NCBI RefSeq assembly: GCF_900119315.1
Contig: NZ_LT827010.1
Span: forward strand, 4,559,001 to 4,623,000
Direction of reading: 5' to 3'
Source: Actinoplanes sp. SE50/110
GTDB taxonomy: Bacteria > Actinomycetota > Actinomycetes > Mycobacteriales > Micromonosporaceae
DNA length: 64,000 nt
The notes under the pieces were generated by a model. It worked only from the letters and a program-made list of their open reading frames with translations, was not told the origin of the DNA and did not search any database. This document shows positions 15,693-24,337 of this stretch, piece after piece. Each line of letters starts with the position of its first letter. Within the stretch, counting starts at the first letter, position 1. The position numbers and the translations under genes are program-made.

Positions 15693-17815
15693 ACCCACCC
15701 ACCGACCCGTTTGGGGCGTCCGTGACCCACCCGCACCGTCCACTGATGAGCCGGCGCAACCGGCTCCGCATCGCCCAGCTGATAGTTCTGGCCCTGGCGC
15801 TCTTCGTCGGCCTGCCTCAGCTGCCGGCCGGCGCCAGCGCCAACCTGGTCGGCAACCCCGGCCTGGAAGCTCTGGACAGCACCGGCTTCCCGGTCTGCTG
15901 GGAGAAGTCCGGCTGGGGCTCCAGCGGCTACAGCTTCGCCGTCTCGCACACCGCGCACAGCGGCGCCAACGCCATGCAGATCAGCATCAGCTCGGCCGGC
16001 TCCGGCGACCGCAAGGCGATGATGCTCGAAGACACCTCGTGCGCGCCCAACGTCACGCCGGGCCACCAGTACGATCTGTCCGCCTGGTACCAGACCAGCA
16101 CCGCGAACACCGTGATGACGATGTTCCGGCACGACGTCGCACAGGGCTGGGTGTACTGGACCGACCTGGCCACCCTGCCGGTGACCACCGCCTGGACCCA
16201 GAAGACCGTGCGCACCCCGCAGGTGCCGGCCAACACCGACCAGATCGTCTGGGGGATCACCATCTACGGCGTCGGCACCCTGCTGACCGACGACTACCAG
16301 ATGAACGACGCCACCCAGCCCGCCCCGGAACAGTCCTGCAGCGCCGGCGCCGCCTGCACCCAGGGCACCTGGGCGGTGATGCCGTTCAACTCGCCGGTCC
16401 GCAGCATCCACTCGGTGGTGCTGCGCAACGGGGACGTGCTGCTGGTCGCCGGCTCCGGCAACAACCCGGACGACTTCGCGGCCAAGACCTTCAAGACCGC
16501 CGTCTACCACCCGTCGAACGGCACCTTCACCACGGTGGCCACCCCGGCCGACCTGTTCTGCTCCGGGCACGTGCAACTGCCCGACGGCCGGGTGCTGGTG
16601 ATGGGCGGCAACAAGGACTATCCGGCCGCCGACGGCAGCCACGGCTACGAAGGATTGAAGACCTCGTACGTCTTCGACCCGGCCACCAACGCCTACACCC
16701 GGGTCAACGACATGACCTCCGGATCGTGGTACCCGTCGGCCACCGAGATGGGCAACGGCGACATCATCTCGCTCGGCGGCCTCGGCGAGGACTCCTCCGG
16801 CACGGTCGCCACCCAGTACTTCGCCACCGCCCAACAGCGCTGGCTCGGACTCAACGAGGCACACCAGAGCTGGAACTTCTGGGGCCTGTACCCGTCGATG
16901 ATCCTGATGCAGGACGGCCGGCTCTTCTACACCGGCAGCCACGTCTTCGGCAACGGCCTGCCCGGCACCGGCTCGTCGATCTACAACTACACCGCCAACA
17001 CCATCACCCCGGTCGACGGCCTGCGCCAGAAGGACCAGCGCGACCAGTCGATGAGCGTGCTGCTGCCGCCCGCCCAGGACCAGAAGGTGCTGACCATGGG
17101 CGGCGGCAACATCGAGACCAACCCGGACGCGCACCGGCTCACCGACCTGATCGACCTCAAGCAGGCCAACCCGGTCTACACGGCCGGCCCGGCACTGCCC
17201 GGGGGCACCCTCACCGGCGGCGTCCCGGAGACCGGCACCCAGGGCAAGATGTACGTCTCCGCGGTGCTGCTGCCCGACGGCAAGGTCTTCGAGACCGGCG
17301 GCGGCCTGCACAACCGCGCCGACCCGGTGTACGAGGCGTCGATGTACAACCCGGCCACCAACACCTTCACCCCCGGCATGGCCACCGACCCGGTGCCGCG
17401 CACCTACCACTCGTCGGCGTTCCTGCTGCCCGACGGCCGGGTCATGGCGGTCGGCGACAACCCCGGCAACGGCACCTTCGACATGCGGATCTCGGTGTAC
17501 TCCCCGCCCTACCTGGCCAACGGCGCGCGCCCGCACATCACCGCGATGCCCGACACCCAGTGGGCGTACGGCACCTCGCACACGATCACCGTCGACGCGC
17601 CGATCCTCAAGGCCGAACTGATCCGCCCGGCCGCGGTGACCCACTCCAGCGACCCGAACCAGCGGTTCGTCGACCTGCCGATGACGGTCACCGGCAACAC
17701 CATCGGCCTGAACCTGACCAGCAACCCGAACCTGGCGCCGCCCGGCTGGTACATGCTGTTCGCGGTCGGCACCAACGGAGTCCCCTCAGTCGCGAAGTGG
17801 GTGCATGTCGGATGA
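15689..17815 (+). CDS. Galactose-oxidase/GlxA-like radical copper oxidase
   Basis: A 708-residue exported protein. A signal or anchor helix spans about residues 27-50, a beta-rich carbohydrate-binding-like domain about 50-200, a seven-bladed Kelch-like propeller about 215-610 and a DUF1929-type C-terminal domain about 615-708. The copper and cofactor residues of galactose oxidase are all in place: Cys291 in LFCSGH and Tyr348 in WYPSAT (thioether pair), axial Tyr573 and His574 in TYHSSA, and His652 in VTHSS. It should oxidise a primary alcohol on a sugar or glycan to an aldehyde, releasing peroxide. Streptomyces GlxA acts with the cellulose-synthase-like CslA, and this operon pairs the same two enzyme types. 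An ATG at 15746 is an alternative start. Confidence 0.85.
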   Translation: MNPPTDPFGASVTHPHRPLMSRRNRLRIAQLIVLALALFVGLPQLPAGASANLVGNPGLEALDSTGFPVCWEKSGWGSSGYSFAVSHTAHSGANAMQISISSAGSGDRKAMMLEDTSCAPNVTPGHQYDLSAWYQTSTANTVMTMFRHDVAQGWVYWTDLATLPVTTAWTQKTVRTPQVPANTDQIVWGITIYGVGTLLTDDYQMNDATQPAPEQSCSAGAACTQGTWAVMPFNSPVRSIHSVVLRNGDVLLVAGSGNNPDDFAAKTFKTAVYHPSNGTFTTVATPADLFCSGHVQLPDGRVLVMGGNKDYPAADGSHGYEGLKTSYVFDPATNAYTRVNDMTSGSWYPSATEMGNGDIISLGGLGEDSSGTVATQYFATAQQRWLGLNEAHQSWNFWGLYPSMILMQDGRLFYTGSHVFGNGLPGTGSSIYNYTANTITPVDGLRQKDQRDQSMSVLLPPAQDQKVLTMGGGNIETNPDAHRLTDLIDLKQANPVYTAGPALPGGTLTGGVPETGTQGKMYVSAVLLPDGKVFETGGGLHNRADPVYEASMYNPATNTFTPGMATDPVPRTYHSSAFLLPDGRVMAVGDNPGNGTFDMRISVYSPPYLANGARPHITAMPDTQWAYGTSHTITVDAPILKAELIRPAAVTHSSDPNQRFVDLPMTVTGNTIGLNLTSNPNLAPPGWYMLFAVGTNGVPSVAKWVHVG

Positions 17816-18342
17816 TCCGGATTCGATTCGCCGGAATCGCCGTGGCGGCCGCCGCGGTGTGCGGTGCGGCGGCCTGGACGGTCACCGGGTCACCCTCCTC
17901 CTTCGCGGGCTCGCCGGCATCTTTCGTCAGCCCGTCGGCCTCCTTCGCCGGCTCGCCGGACCCGGTCGGTGACGTGCCCGGGGCCGCCGCCCAGTCCGCT
18001 TCTCCGCAGCGCCGGGAGGAGAACACCTCCCGCTCCGGATCGGGCGCCCGGCCCCGGCCGCACGGGGCACCCGCGCCGTTCGTGCAGCAGTTCGCGGCCC
18101 AGCCCGGGCGGGCCCGGGTCCGCCCGCAGAAGTCGCCGAAGACGCCGGTCAAGGTGGCGCCGACGGTCGACGGCTGTGACCGGAACTATGGGACGCAGGC
18201 GCAGTGCATCCCGCTGGTCTACCCGACCGGGGTCACCGATCACTGTGCCTGGCTCGCGGCCCACGGTTTCACCCACATCAAGGTGGTGGGCAAGGACCGG
18301 CAGAAGCTCGACGCGGACGGCAACGGCACCGCCTGCGGCTGA
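17812..18342 (+). CDS. Secreted excalibur-like calcium-binding protein
   Basis: A 176-residue exported protein. It has an N-terminal hydrophobic signal or anchor (residues 1-25), a low-complexity Ser/Pro/Ala/Arg linker with repeated SFAGSP-type units (about 27-110), and a C-terminal domain with four cysteines ending in DADGNGTACG. The DxDxNGxxC ending is the excalibur calcium-binding signature; such domains are found on surface proteins. The ATG overlaps the copper-oxidase stop (ATGA). It is the last gene of the five-gene glycan operon, and a strong hairpin lies 20 bases after its stop. Confidence 0.8.
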   Translation: MIRIRFAGIAVAAAAVCGAAAWTVTGSPSSFAGSPASFVSPSASFAGSPDPVGDVPGAAAQSASPQRREENTSRSGSGARPRPHGAPAPFVQQFAAQPGRARVRPQKSPKTPVKVAPTVDGCDRNYGTQAQCIPLVYPTGVTDHCAWLAAHGFTHIKVVGKDRQKLDADGNGTACG

Positions 18343-18361
18343 TTCCGGCGGAGTGGTACGG

Positions 18362-18393
18362 CGGCGGCCCTGCGGAAATCCGTAGGGCCGCCG
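18362..18393 (+). terminator. Strong hairpin terminator after glycan operon
   Basis: The arms 18362-18375 and 18380-18393 form a 14-base stem with one G-U pair around the loop AAAT. It lies between two converging units, the glycan operon (plus) and the gene ending at 18574 (minus). There is no long T-run after it, which is common in actinomycetes. Confidence 0.72.
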
Positions 18394-18573
18394 TGCGCAC
18401 CGAGGCCGACCCCTGGAAGCCCGTGGGTTCACCGGGCCCGCGCGCAAGGTCAGAACCGGTCACCACGGCGAAAGCGCGGTCCTACCTCGGACGGTCGACG
18501 TACATACCGGCACGGTGCTCGATCATCGAGAGAAGCTCACCCTACGTCCCTCGGCGATCCTGTCAGATGCGAG

Positions 18574-19170
18574 TCACAAGCCGCCCGGGTGCGAAGACAA
18601 CCAGTCCTGATGCCGGTCCCGGAGAGCGTCACGCTCGGCCGTGGTGGACAGCATGACGTCCATGCCGCCGTCATAGGGGTGATACAGCCATCGCAAGCCG
18701 GGATCCGCGACCAGCACGTTGGCGATCACATCGTCAGCGACCCGACGCAACAACGGATCCAGGCACCCTACCGACCAGGACAGCCGGCTGACGTACAGGT
18801 GCATCCAGCTCTCGAACCCCGGCTCGTCGTCGATGCAGACGCTCGTCCAATACACGGCGCGTGGGTGCACGGCCAGGGTCTCCGGTGACCGGCATGGTTG
18901 CTGTGGCTGTGCGGTGTCGGAATAACCGGCAGTGGCCACCAGGACCGTCGGGCCGGTCACCAACTCGTCAAGGATGTTGTTGTGCCGGGCGAGGACCATC
19001 TCGTACTCGGCATCCGATCCGGGATAGCGCTTGGATCCGGGCAGAGTGTGAAACCGTATCCACCGGTCTCTGACATCGCGAAGCTCGTAAGGCAGCTTCG
19101 AACAGCCGGGCCACCGGTCGTCCCACAACATCGACAGCGCGGCGGTGTCCACTACGCCGGCGGCGGTCAT
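18574..19170 (-). CDS. Hypothetical protein, possibly DUF3885-like
   Basis: A soluble protein of about 198 residues with the segments RWIRFHTLPGSKRYPGSDAE and ARHNNILDELV, which recall DUF3885-type proteins of unknown function. Many aromatic residues follow (YWTSVCIDDEPGFESWMHLY, GLRWLYHPYDGG). The ATG at 19170 (MTAAGVVDTAAL) is chosen because GGAGGA precedes it; an in-frame ATG at 19197 would add nine residues. No operon partners are evident. The family assignment is tentative, and the gene looks real by its codon bias and composition. Confidence 0.6.
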   Translation of the reverse strand: MTAAGVVDTAALSMLWDDRWPGCSKLPYELRDVRDRWIRFHTLPGSKRYPGSDAEYEMVLARHNNILDELVTGPTVLVATAGYSDTAQPQQPCRSPETLAVHPRAVYWTSVCIDDEPGFESWMHLYVSRLSWSVGCLDPLLRRVADDVIANVLVADPGLRWLYHPYDGGMDVMLSTTAERDALRDRHQDWLSSHPGGL

Positions 19171-19547
19171 CCCATCGCTCTTTCCTCCGAGCTGCATGCC
19201 GACTCTGGCGGCATCGGCCAGTCTATCGACCCTCGGCGCCGATGCGCCGGTTCACCGGGTCGGCGGGCGGGCGACCGGGCGATCAGACGGATCTGCTCCA
19301 GCTCTTCGCCGCCCGGTGTGGCGGCCCGGGCTTCCCGGCGTTCGATCGTCCGCCGTCGTGGCCTTCGCCCTCGTTCCCCCGGAGCCGCCGAGCAAGGTCG
19401 ACGGTGGCGTGTGCGTGACCTCGAACCGCTCGCCGACCGCCGCATCGCCGTATCGCCGCGGGGCGATCCGGTCATCCGCGGGGGATGACGGAATCGGCGG
19501 GCCGCCGCGCCAGACTGAGCCGCCGCCGACAGTGGAGGACGGATCGG

Positions 19548-19765
19548 ATGATCGGGCACCGCGCGAGGGTTTCGCTGATCGCCGGCGCGGTCGTCGTCGC
19601 CGGGTGCGCTGGCCGGAGGGAGCCGCTGCCGGGGCAGCCCGCCCGCCGGCGTCGCTGTCGCCGGCTGAGGTCGTCCAGCGCGGGTTGAGTGACGTCGAGC
19701 GGTCATGGACCGTCGCCGTCCTGATGCTTCCGGCCACTATTCGCAGGGGGACAGATGAGCACTGA
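19548..19765 (+). pseudogene. Frameshifted lipoprotein gene remnant
   Basis: An ATG at 19548, with GGAGGA eight bases upstream, opens a lipoprotein signal sequence (MIGHRARVSLIAGAVVVAGC, lipobox VAGC). The frame becomes arginine-rich about 30 codons in and stops at 19688. From about 19645 the adjacent frame continues protein-like (PPASLSPAEVVQRGLSDVER) and ends at 19765, just past the glutamate decarboxylase start. The simplest reading is one small lipoprotein gene broken by a single frameshift, or a sequencing error. Confidence 0.45.
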
Positions 19766-21107
19766 CGCCGACGCCGCGCTGTTCGGCAACCGGTTCGTGA
19801 CGCAGGAGGTGCCGAGCCGGACGTTTCCGGACGAGGGTATGACGGCCACCGACGCCTTCCGGCTGGTCGCCGAGGAGATGGCGCTGGAGGGCGACCCGGC
19901 CCGGAACCTGGCCACCTTCGTCACGACCTGGATGGAGCCGGAGGCGCAGCGCCTGATCGCCGCCAACCTGCACCGCAACTTCATCGACCACGCCGAGTAT
20001 CCGCTCACCGCGGAGATCGAGCAGCGCTGCATCCGGATGATCGCCGACCTCTTCCACGCTCCGGGCGAGACGACCGGCGCGCGCACCCAGGGCTCCTCCG
20101 AAGCGATCATGCTGGCCGGTCTGTCGCTCAAGTGGAACTGGCGCAAGCGGCGTGGTGACACCGGTTCCCCGAACCTGGTCTTCGGCGGCGACGTCCACGT
20201 GGTGTGGGAGAAGTTCTGCCGGTATTTCGACGTGGAGCCGCGGATCGTGCCGCTGCGGCCCGGCAGGTACACGATCGGGCCGGAGGATGTCGAACCCCAC
20301 CTCGACGAGAACACGATCGGAGTCGCGGCCGTGCTGGGGACGACGTTCACCGGGCACAAGGACGACATCGCCGGCCTCAACCATCTGCTGCTACGGATCA
20401 GAGGCGAGCGCGGCCTGGACGTGCCGCTGCACGTCGACGCCGCCAGCGGCGGTTTCGTGTGGCCGTTCCTCTACCCGGACTCGCCGTGGGACTTCCGCCT
20501 CGAACAGGTGCGCTCGATCAACGTATCCGGGCACAAGTTCGGTCTGGTCTATCCGGGCATCGGCTGGCTGATCTTCCGGGAACGGGCGGATCTGGCCGAG
20601 GACCTCGTCTTCGAGGAGAACTATCTCGGCAAGACCGACAAGACGTTCACCCTCAACTTCTCCACGGGATCCGCGATGGTCCTCGCCCAGTACTACAACC
20701 TGGTCCGCTACGGCCGTGCCGGATACCGATACATCATGGCGAACATGCGGGCCAACGCCCGTACGCTCGGCGAGAAGCTGGCGGCGATGAACCGCTTCGA
20801 GCTGATCGGTGCGGACCAGGAGCAGCTTCCGCTGGTGGCGTTCCGCCTGGCCGCCGACAACGGATACGACGAGTTCGACCTGGCGTGGCAGTTGTCCGCC
20901 GAACGCGGCTGGATGGTGCCCGCCTACACCCTGCCGCCGAACGCCCAACACGTGACGATCATGCGGGCGCTGGTCAAGGAGACCATGACCCGTCAACATG
21001 TCGACCTGCTCGCCGAGGACATCGACGACGCCTGCGCCACGTTGGACAACAAGGGCGGCGCCCACGAGTCCGAACGCCGCAGAATCATCACCGGTCCGGG
21101 CCACTGA
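19755..21107 (+). CDS. gadB: Glutamate decarboxylase
   Basis: A 450-residue PLP-dependent group II decarboxylase closely resembling bacterial GadB. PLP-site features include TQGSSEAIML, VDAASGGFV and the Schiff-base lysine K261 in NVSGHKFGLVYPG. It converts L-glutamate to GABA and CO2, consuming a proton; in bacteria this supports acid resistance or GABA metabolism. No gadC-type antiporter is adjacent in the window. The ATG at 19755 follows a GGGGGACAG ribosome site. Length is typical of the family. Confidence 0.92.
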   Translation: MSTDADAALFGNRFVTQEVPSRTFPDEGMTATDAFRLVAEEMALEGDPARNLATFVTTWMEPEAQRLIAANLHRNFIDHAEYPLTAEIEQRCIRMIADLFHAPGETTGARTQGSSEAIMLAGLSLKWNWRKRRGDTGSPNLVFGGDVHVVWEKFCRYFDVEPRIVPLRPGRYTIGPEDVEPHLDENTIGVAAVLGTTFTGHKDDIAGLNHLLLRIRGERGLDVPLHVDAASGGFVWPFLYPDSPWDFRLEQVRSINVSGHKFGLVYPGIGWLIFRERADLAEDLVFEENYLGKTDKTFTLNFSTGSAMVLAQYYNLVRYGRAGYRYIMANMRANARTLGEKLAAMNRFELIGADQEQLPLVAFRLAADNGYDEFDLAWQLSAERGWMVPAYTLPPNAQHVTIMRALVKETMTRQHVDLLAEDIDDACATLDNKGGAHESERRRIITGPGH

Positions 21108-21240
21108 CCGGCTGATCCCGCGCGATGCGCCGCGACCCGAGGGGCGCAGAGCCGACGACTCACCGGCCAACGGGAGTGCACGAGCGGAGCACAGGTCGAG
21201 GAAGACGTCGAAGACCTGGTCCGGGTGGCAGGATGGGCCG

Positions 21241-21981
21241 ATGGTGTGGCTGGAGGATGCGGAGCTGTCGCCGGGGGCGGCGGGGCCGTTCGATCGGTGG
21301 CTGACGCCGCGGCGGGAGTTGTTCTGGCGGGTCGGTGACCGGGCGATCGATGGGCCGGTCGCCAAGCTCGGCGGGCAGCCGTTCTGGCTGGATGAGCCGT
21401 TCTGGCCGGTGTCCGGGACGTCCGGTGCGGCGATGACGTTCGTGGGGCAGTTCCCGCTGCCGGGGCCGGATACCCGGATGGCCTACCTGTTCCTCAGCGA
21501 CGAGGACGGCACCTTCCTGGCGGAGGGTTGGGAGAACGCGCTGCTGGTCCAGCCGGGCGGGCGGGTGCCGGGGTTCGTGCGGGGGGAGGCGCGCCGGAGC
21601 GGGCCGTCGTTGTGGCGGCGGGGGGCGTCGTGGGAGGACCGCGTACCGGCTGAATTGTCTCTTGATCTTCGTGATCCGGATCCGGCCGACGCGGCGGCGT
21701 TCGAGCGGGCGGCGGCGTTCCAGCGGGCGGCCCGGGGTGGGCTGCCGGAGCCTGACGACGACGCGTACGTGGAGTGGCGCAGCTACGTGGGGGGCGAGCC
21801 GATCCTCTGGCAGCCGTGGACGTCCGAGGTGCTGGACGACAGCTGGCGGTTCTTCTTCCAGCTGGACGGGTCGGACGGCTGGGGTGGCAATCCGTTCACG
21901 CTGAACTTCGGCGGCGGGACCGGATACGCGTTCCTCAGTGAGGACCTGCGGGAGGGGCGCTTCTACTGGGACTGTGTCTGA
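21241..21981 (+). CDS. DUF1963 (YwqG-like) protein
   Basis: A 246-residue soluble protein with the DUF1963 pattern: KLGGQPFWLDEPFWPV near residue 42, then MTFVGQFPLPG, and near the C-terminus GGNPFTLNFGGGTGYAFLSE. The function of this family is unknown; members are often near toxin-immunity or stress genes. The ATG at 21241 is used because it begins the conserved region and the upstream sequence looks non-coding. The gene stands alone, 133 bases after gadB. Confidence 0.78.
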   Translation: MVWLEDAELSPGAAGPFDRWLTPRRELFWRVGDRAIDGPVAKLGGQPFWLDEPFWPVSGTSGAAMTFVGQFPLPGPDTRMAYLFLSDEDGTFLAEGWENALLVQPGGRVPGFVRGEARRSGPSLWRRGASWEDRVPAELSLDLRDPDPADAAAFERAAAFQRAARGGLPEPDDDAYVEWRSYVGGEPILWQPWTSEVLDDSWRFFFQLDGSDGWGGNPFTLNFGGGTGYAFLSEDLREGRFYWDCV

Positions 21982-22278
21982 GCGGCGAGCTCGTCGTCTG
22001 GCCGCGATCACCGGCCGGCGTGACGAGTAGGCGGTAGCCGGGGCGGTCCGGAAGCCGGTATGCCTCGGCAGCATATCGCTGGTCCCCAAGCAGCGGTCAC
22101 GGTCGGGCCCTGGTCGCCGGCCGGTCGACGACCACGACGGGTCGTGCGGCATCTTGTTCGTCTTGTTCACCGGCATCCGCTGGGGAATGGCTGCTCAACG
22201 AGCTCGGCTTCGGCTGCGGCATGACCCGCTGCGTCCGGGCAGTCGGTGGCGGTTGCCAGGGGTGCGCACACTACGGAC

Positions 22279-22524
22279 ATGAGGAGTGCGGGCGTGGTGA
22301 CAACAGTGATGATCGGCGTGGTGCCGGCCGCGCTTGCTGTGGTTCTCCTGGTTCGGCGGCGAGCGAGGGCGCCTCGCGAGGTTGCGGCGACGGCCCTGCG
22401 AGGCCTGGCGAAGAACCAGCGGCAGAGGAGGACCTCGCTCCGCGGGACCGGAAGCGGAGGCGACGACCACTGGGCGTCCACGATGCTCGCCACCAACCAC
22501 GACGGGTCGGGCGGCCAATGGTGA
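22279..22524 (+). CDS. Possible small single-span membrane protein
   Basis: An 81-codon frame beginning MRSAGVVTTVMIGVVPAALA, with one hydrophobic helix (about residues 5-25) followed by a positively charged tail. It looks like a small inner-membrane protein. A ribosome site is weak, and I recognise no family. It stands alone between DUF1963 and the GGDEF gene, so it could be spurious. Confidence 0.4.
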   Translation: MRSAGVVTTVMIGVVPAALAVVLLVRRRARAPREVAATALRGLAKNQRQRRTSLRGTGSGGDDHWASTMLATNHDGSGGQW

Positions 22525-22858
22525 GCCGAAGCGGTCGGCGCCGCGCTGCTGTCCTCCCGGTGTAGCGTCCTCTCGACAGCCGGGGCGGTGGGTGGCTGTG
22601 ACCTTCAGGGAGCCATTGCTTCCGCCGACCCGGGGTGCCCCCGCCGTCTTTCACGATCGGTGCCCTGCTGGCTGCCCCGTGCCTCAACAGCTCAGATGAG
22701 AGATACGAGACAGCCTTTCGGCTGCTGAAGCCGCTACGGCCGCGCGTAGCCCGGCCAGCAGAACCTCATGCAGCCGCTGCCAGACGCCGGCGTTGTTCAG
22801 TCCCGCAGGCGCGCCGGCAGGTCATGCCGATGCGCCCGATCGGGTCAGGAGTTCCGAG
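22525..22858. other. Intergenic region without a recognised gene
   Basis: About 330 bases lie between the small membrane-protein frame and the 3-prime end of the GGDEF gene. The open frames here are short, arginine-rich and lack ribosome sites. A short CAGCC/GGCTG stem near 22715 is the only structure noted. Confidence 0.5.
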
Positions 22859-24337
22859 TCAGGGTTCTGCCCGGTTCGCCGCGGTACGGGCAGCGGCCTT
22901 GGCGGTGTACATGGCCTCATCCGCAGCGCGGAGCAGCGCCTCCGGGTCGTAGCCGGCCTCGCCGGTGGTCGCCAGCCCGAAACTGGCACCGGCCGGCAGG
23001 CGGGTGCCGCCCAGCTCGAAGGGCGCCTCCAGCACGCGCCCCAGCCGATCGGCGACGGCGCGCGCCTCCGCCGGATCGGTCAGCGGCGCGCAGAGGACCA
23101 CGAACTCGTCGCCGCCCAGCCGCGCGACCAGGTGGGCAGGACCGGCGGCCGCGGACAGCCGTGCGGCCATGGCGACGAGCAACGCGTCACCGACGTCATG
23201 GCCGTACGTATCGTTGACCGCTTTGAACTTGTCGAGATCCGCGAAGATCACTCCGACCGTGCCGCCGGTGCGTTCGGCATCGACCACCGCCTGCTCCAGG
23301 CGTTCCATGAACAGGGCACGGTTCGCCAGCCGGGTCAGCGTGTCGTGTTCCGCCTGTTCTCTGACCCGCTGGAACAGCAACGCCTTCGAGATCACCAGCG
23401 CGGCCAGATCTGCCAGGTGGCGTAGCAGCGCGTCGGCCTCACCGCCGGCCGGCGGCGCTCCGTGCACCGTCAGAGTTCCGACCTCACGGCCGCCGGCGTG
23501 GAGGCGCAGTGCGGTGGTGTCCGGACCATCGGCCTGGTCCGCGGCACTCGGGAGGACCTTCCCGGCGGACGCCGAGATCGGCTCCGGGTGATCCCCGTGC
23601 AGGGCGATCGTCACGTCGTCCACCGGAACCTCGGCGATCGTCATCCGGGCGACCGCGTGCAGGACTTCATCAAGATCGAGCATGCCGACCAGATTCGAGG
23701 TGAGATCATGCAGGCGGCGCAGCCGCTCCAGCTGCATGCGGGTACGCCGCTGCAGGCGCGTGTTGTCGACGGCGAGCGCCACCCGGCTGGCCACTGCGCG
23801 CAACTCGAGGGAGTCGGCTGCGTCGAACGGCGATTCGGAATGACGTATCAGCAGCATGTAGCCCAGGTTCTCCGCGCCACTGGCAAGGCGCGCCCAGGCG
23901 GCGTGCTGGACGCCGTCACGGTTGAGCCAGGCAGGCAACGGCACCTGGCCGGCCGGACCGGCCGTCACCGTCTCGCCGCGTCGCGTGGCCGCCAGGTCGG
24001 GCGGCAGCTCAGCGGCGTTGGCGGGCAGATCATGTGCCGGGATTCCCCAGCAGCCGGACAGCTCCACGCCATGGTCCGTGACCAGCCAGAAGAGCGCGAC
24101 ATCGGCGTTGAACAGCTCGGCCACCTCGCCGGCGGCGCGAGCGAAGATGTCGTCGACATCGGCCAGCTGGCCGAGCACGCTCACCACCTGTGCCAGGCGG
24201 GTGGCTCGCGATAACGCACGTGCGGAGGTGGCGTGCGAGGCGGCGATCTGTGTGCGCAGCTGCCGGACCTCCTCCTGCAGTCGGGCCAGCTCCGCGGAGT
24301 CTGCCGGTACAACGTCCGCCGGGATGGTGTCGGTCAT
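22859..24337 (-). CDS. GAF-GAF-GGDEF diguanylate cyclase
   Basis: A 492-residue cytoplasmic protein with an N-terminal coiled-coil (about residues 13-45), two GAF-like sensory domains (about 50-195 and 205-320) and a GGDEF domain with an intact GGDEF motif at 408-412. It should make cyclic di-GMP. The allosteric RxxD I-site five residues before GGDEF is absent (PAHLVARL), so product inhibition through that site is unlikely. Its ATG shares a base with the stop of the FIST gene (TGATG), so the two are translated together and the FIST protein probably supplies the input signal. Confidence 0.87.
   Translation of the reverse strand: MTDTIPADVVPADSAELARLQEEVRQLRTQIAASHATSARALSRATRLAQVVSVLGQLADVDDIFARAAGEVAELFNADVALFWLVTDHGVELSGCWGIPAHDLPANAAELPPDLAATRRGETVTAGPAGQVPLPAWLNRDGVQHAAWARLASGAENLGYMLLIRHSESPFDAADSLELRAVASRVALAVDNTRLQRRTRMQLERLRRLHDLTSNLVGMLDLDEVLHAVARMTIAEVPVDDVTIALHGDHPEPISASAGKVLPSAADQADGPDTTALRLHAGGREVGTLTVHGAPPAGGEADALLRHLADLAALVISKALLFQRVREQAEHDTLTRLANRALFMERLEQAVVDAERTGGTVGVIFADLDKFKAVNDTYGHDVGDALLVAMAARLSAAAGPAHLVARLGGDEFVVLCAPLTDPAEARAVADRLGRVLEAPFELGGTRLPAGASFGLATTGEAGYDPEALLRAADEAMYTAKAAARTAANRAEP

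Noticed and set aside
22635..22952. Small plus-strand ORF overlapping the GGDEF gene end
   Set aside because: Arg/Ala-rich, antisense to the conserved GGDEF C-terminus, no ribosome site.
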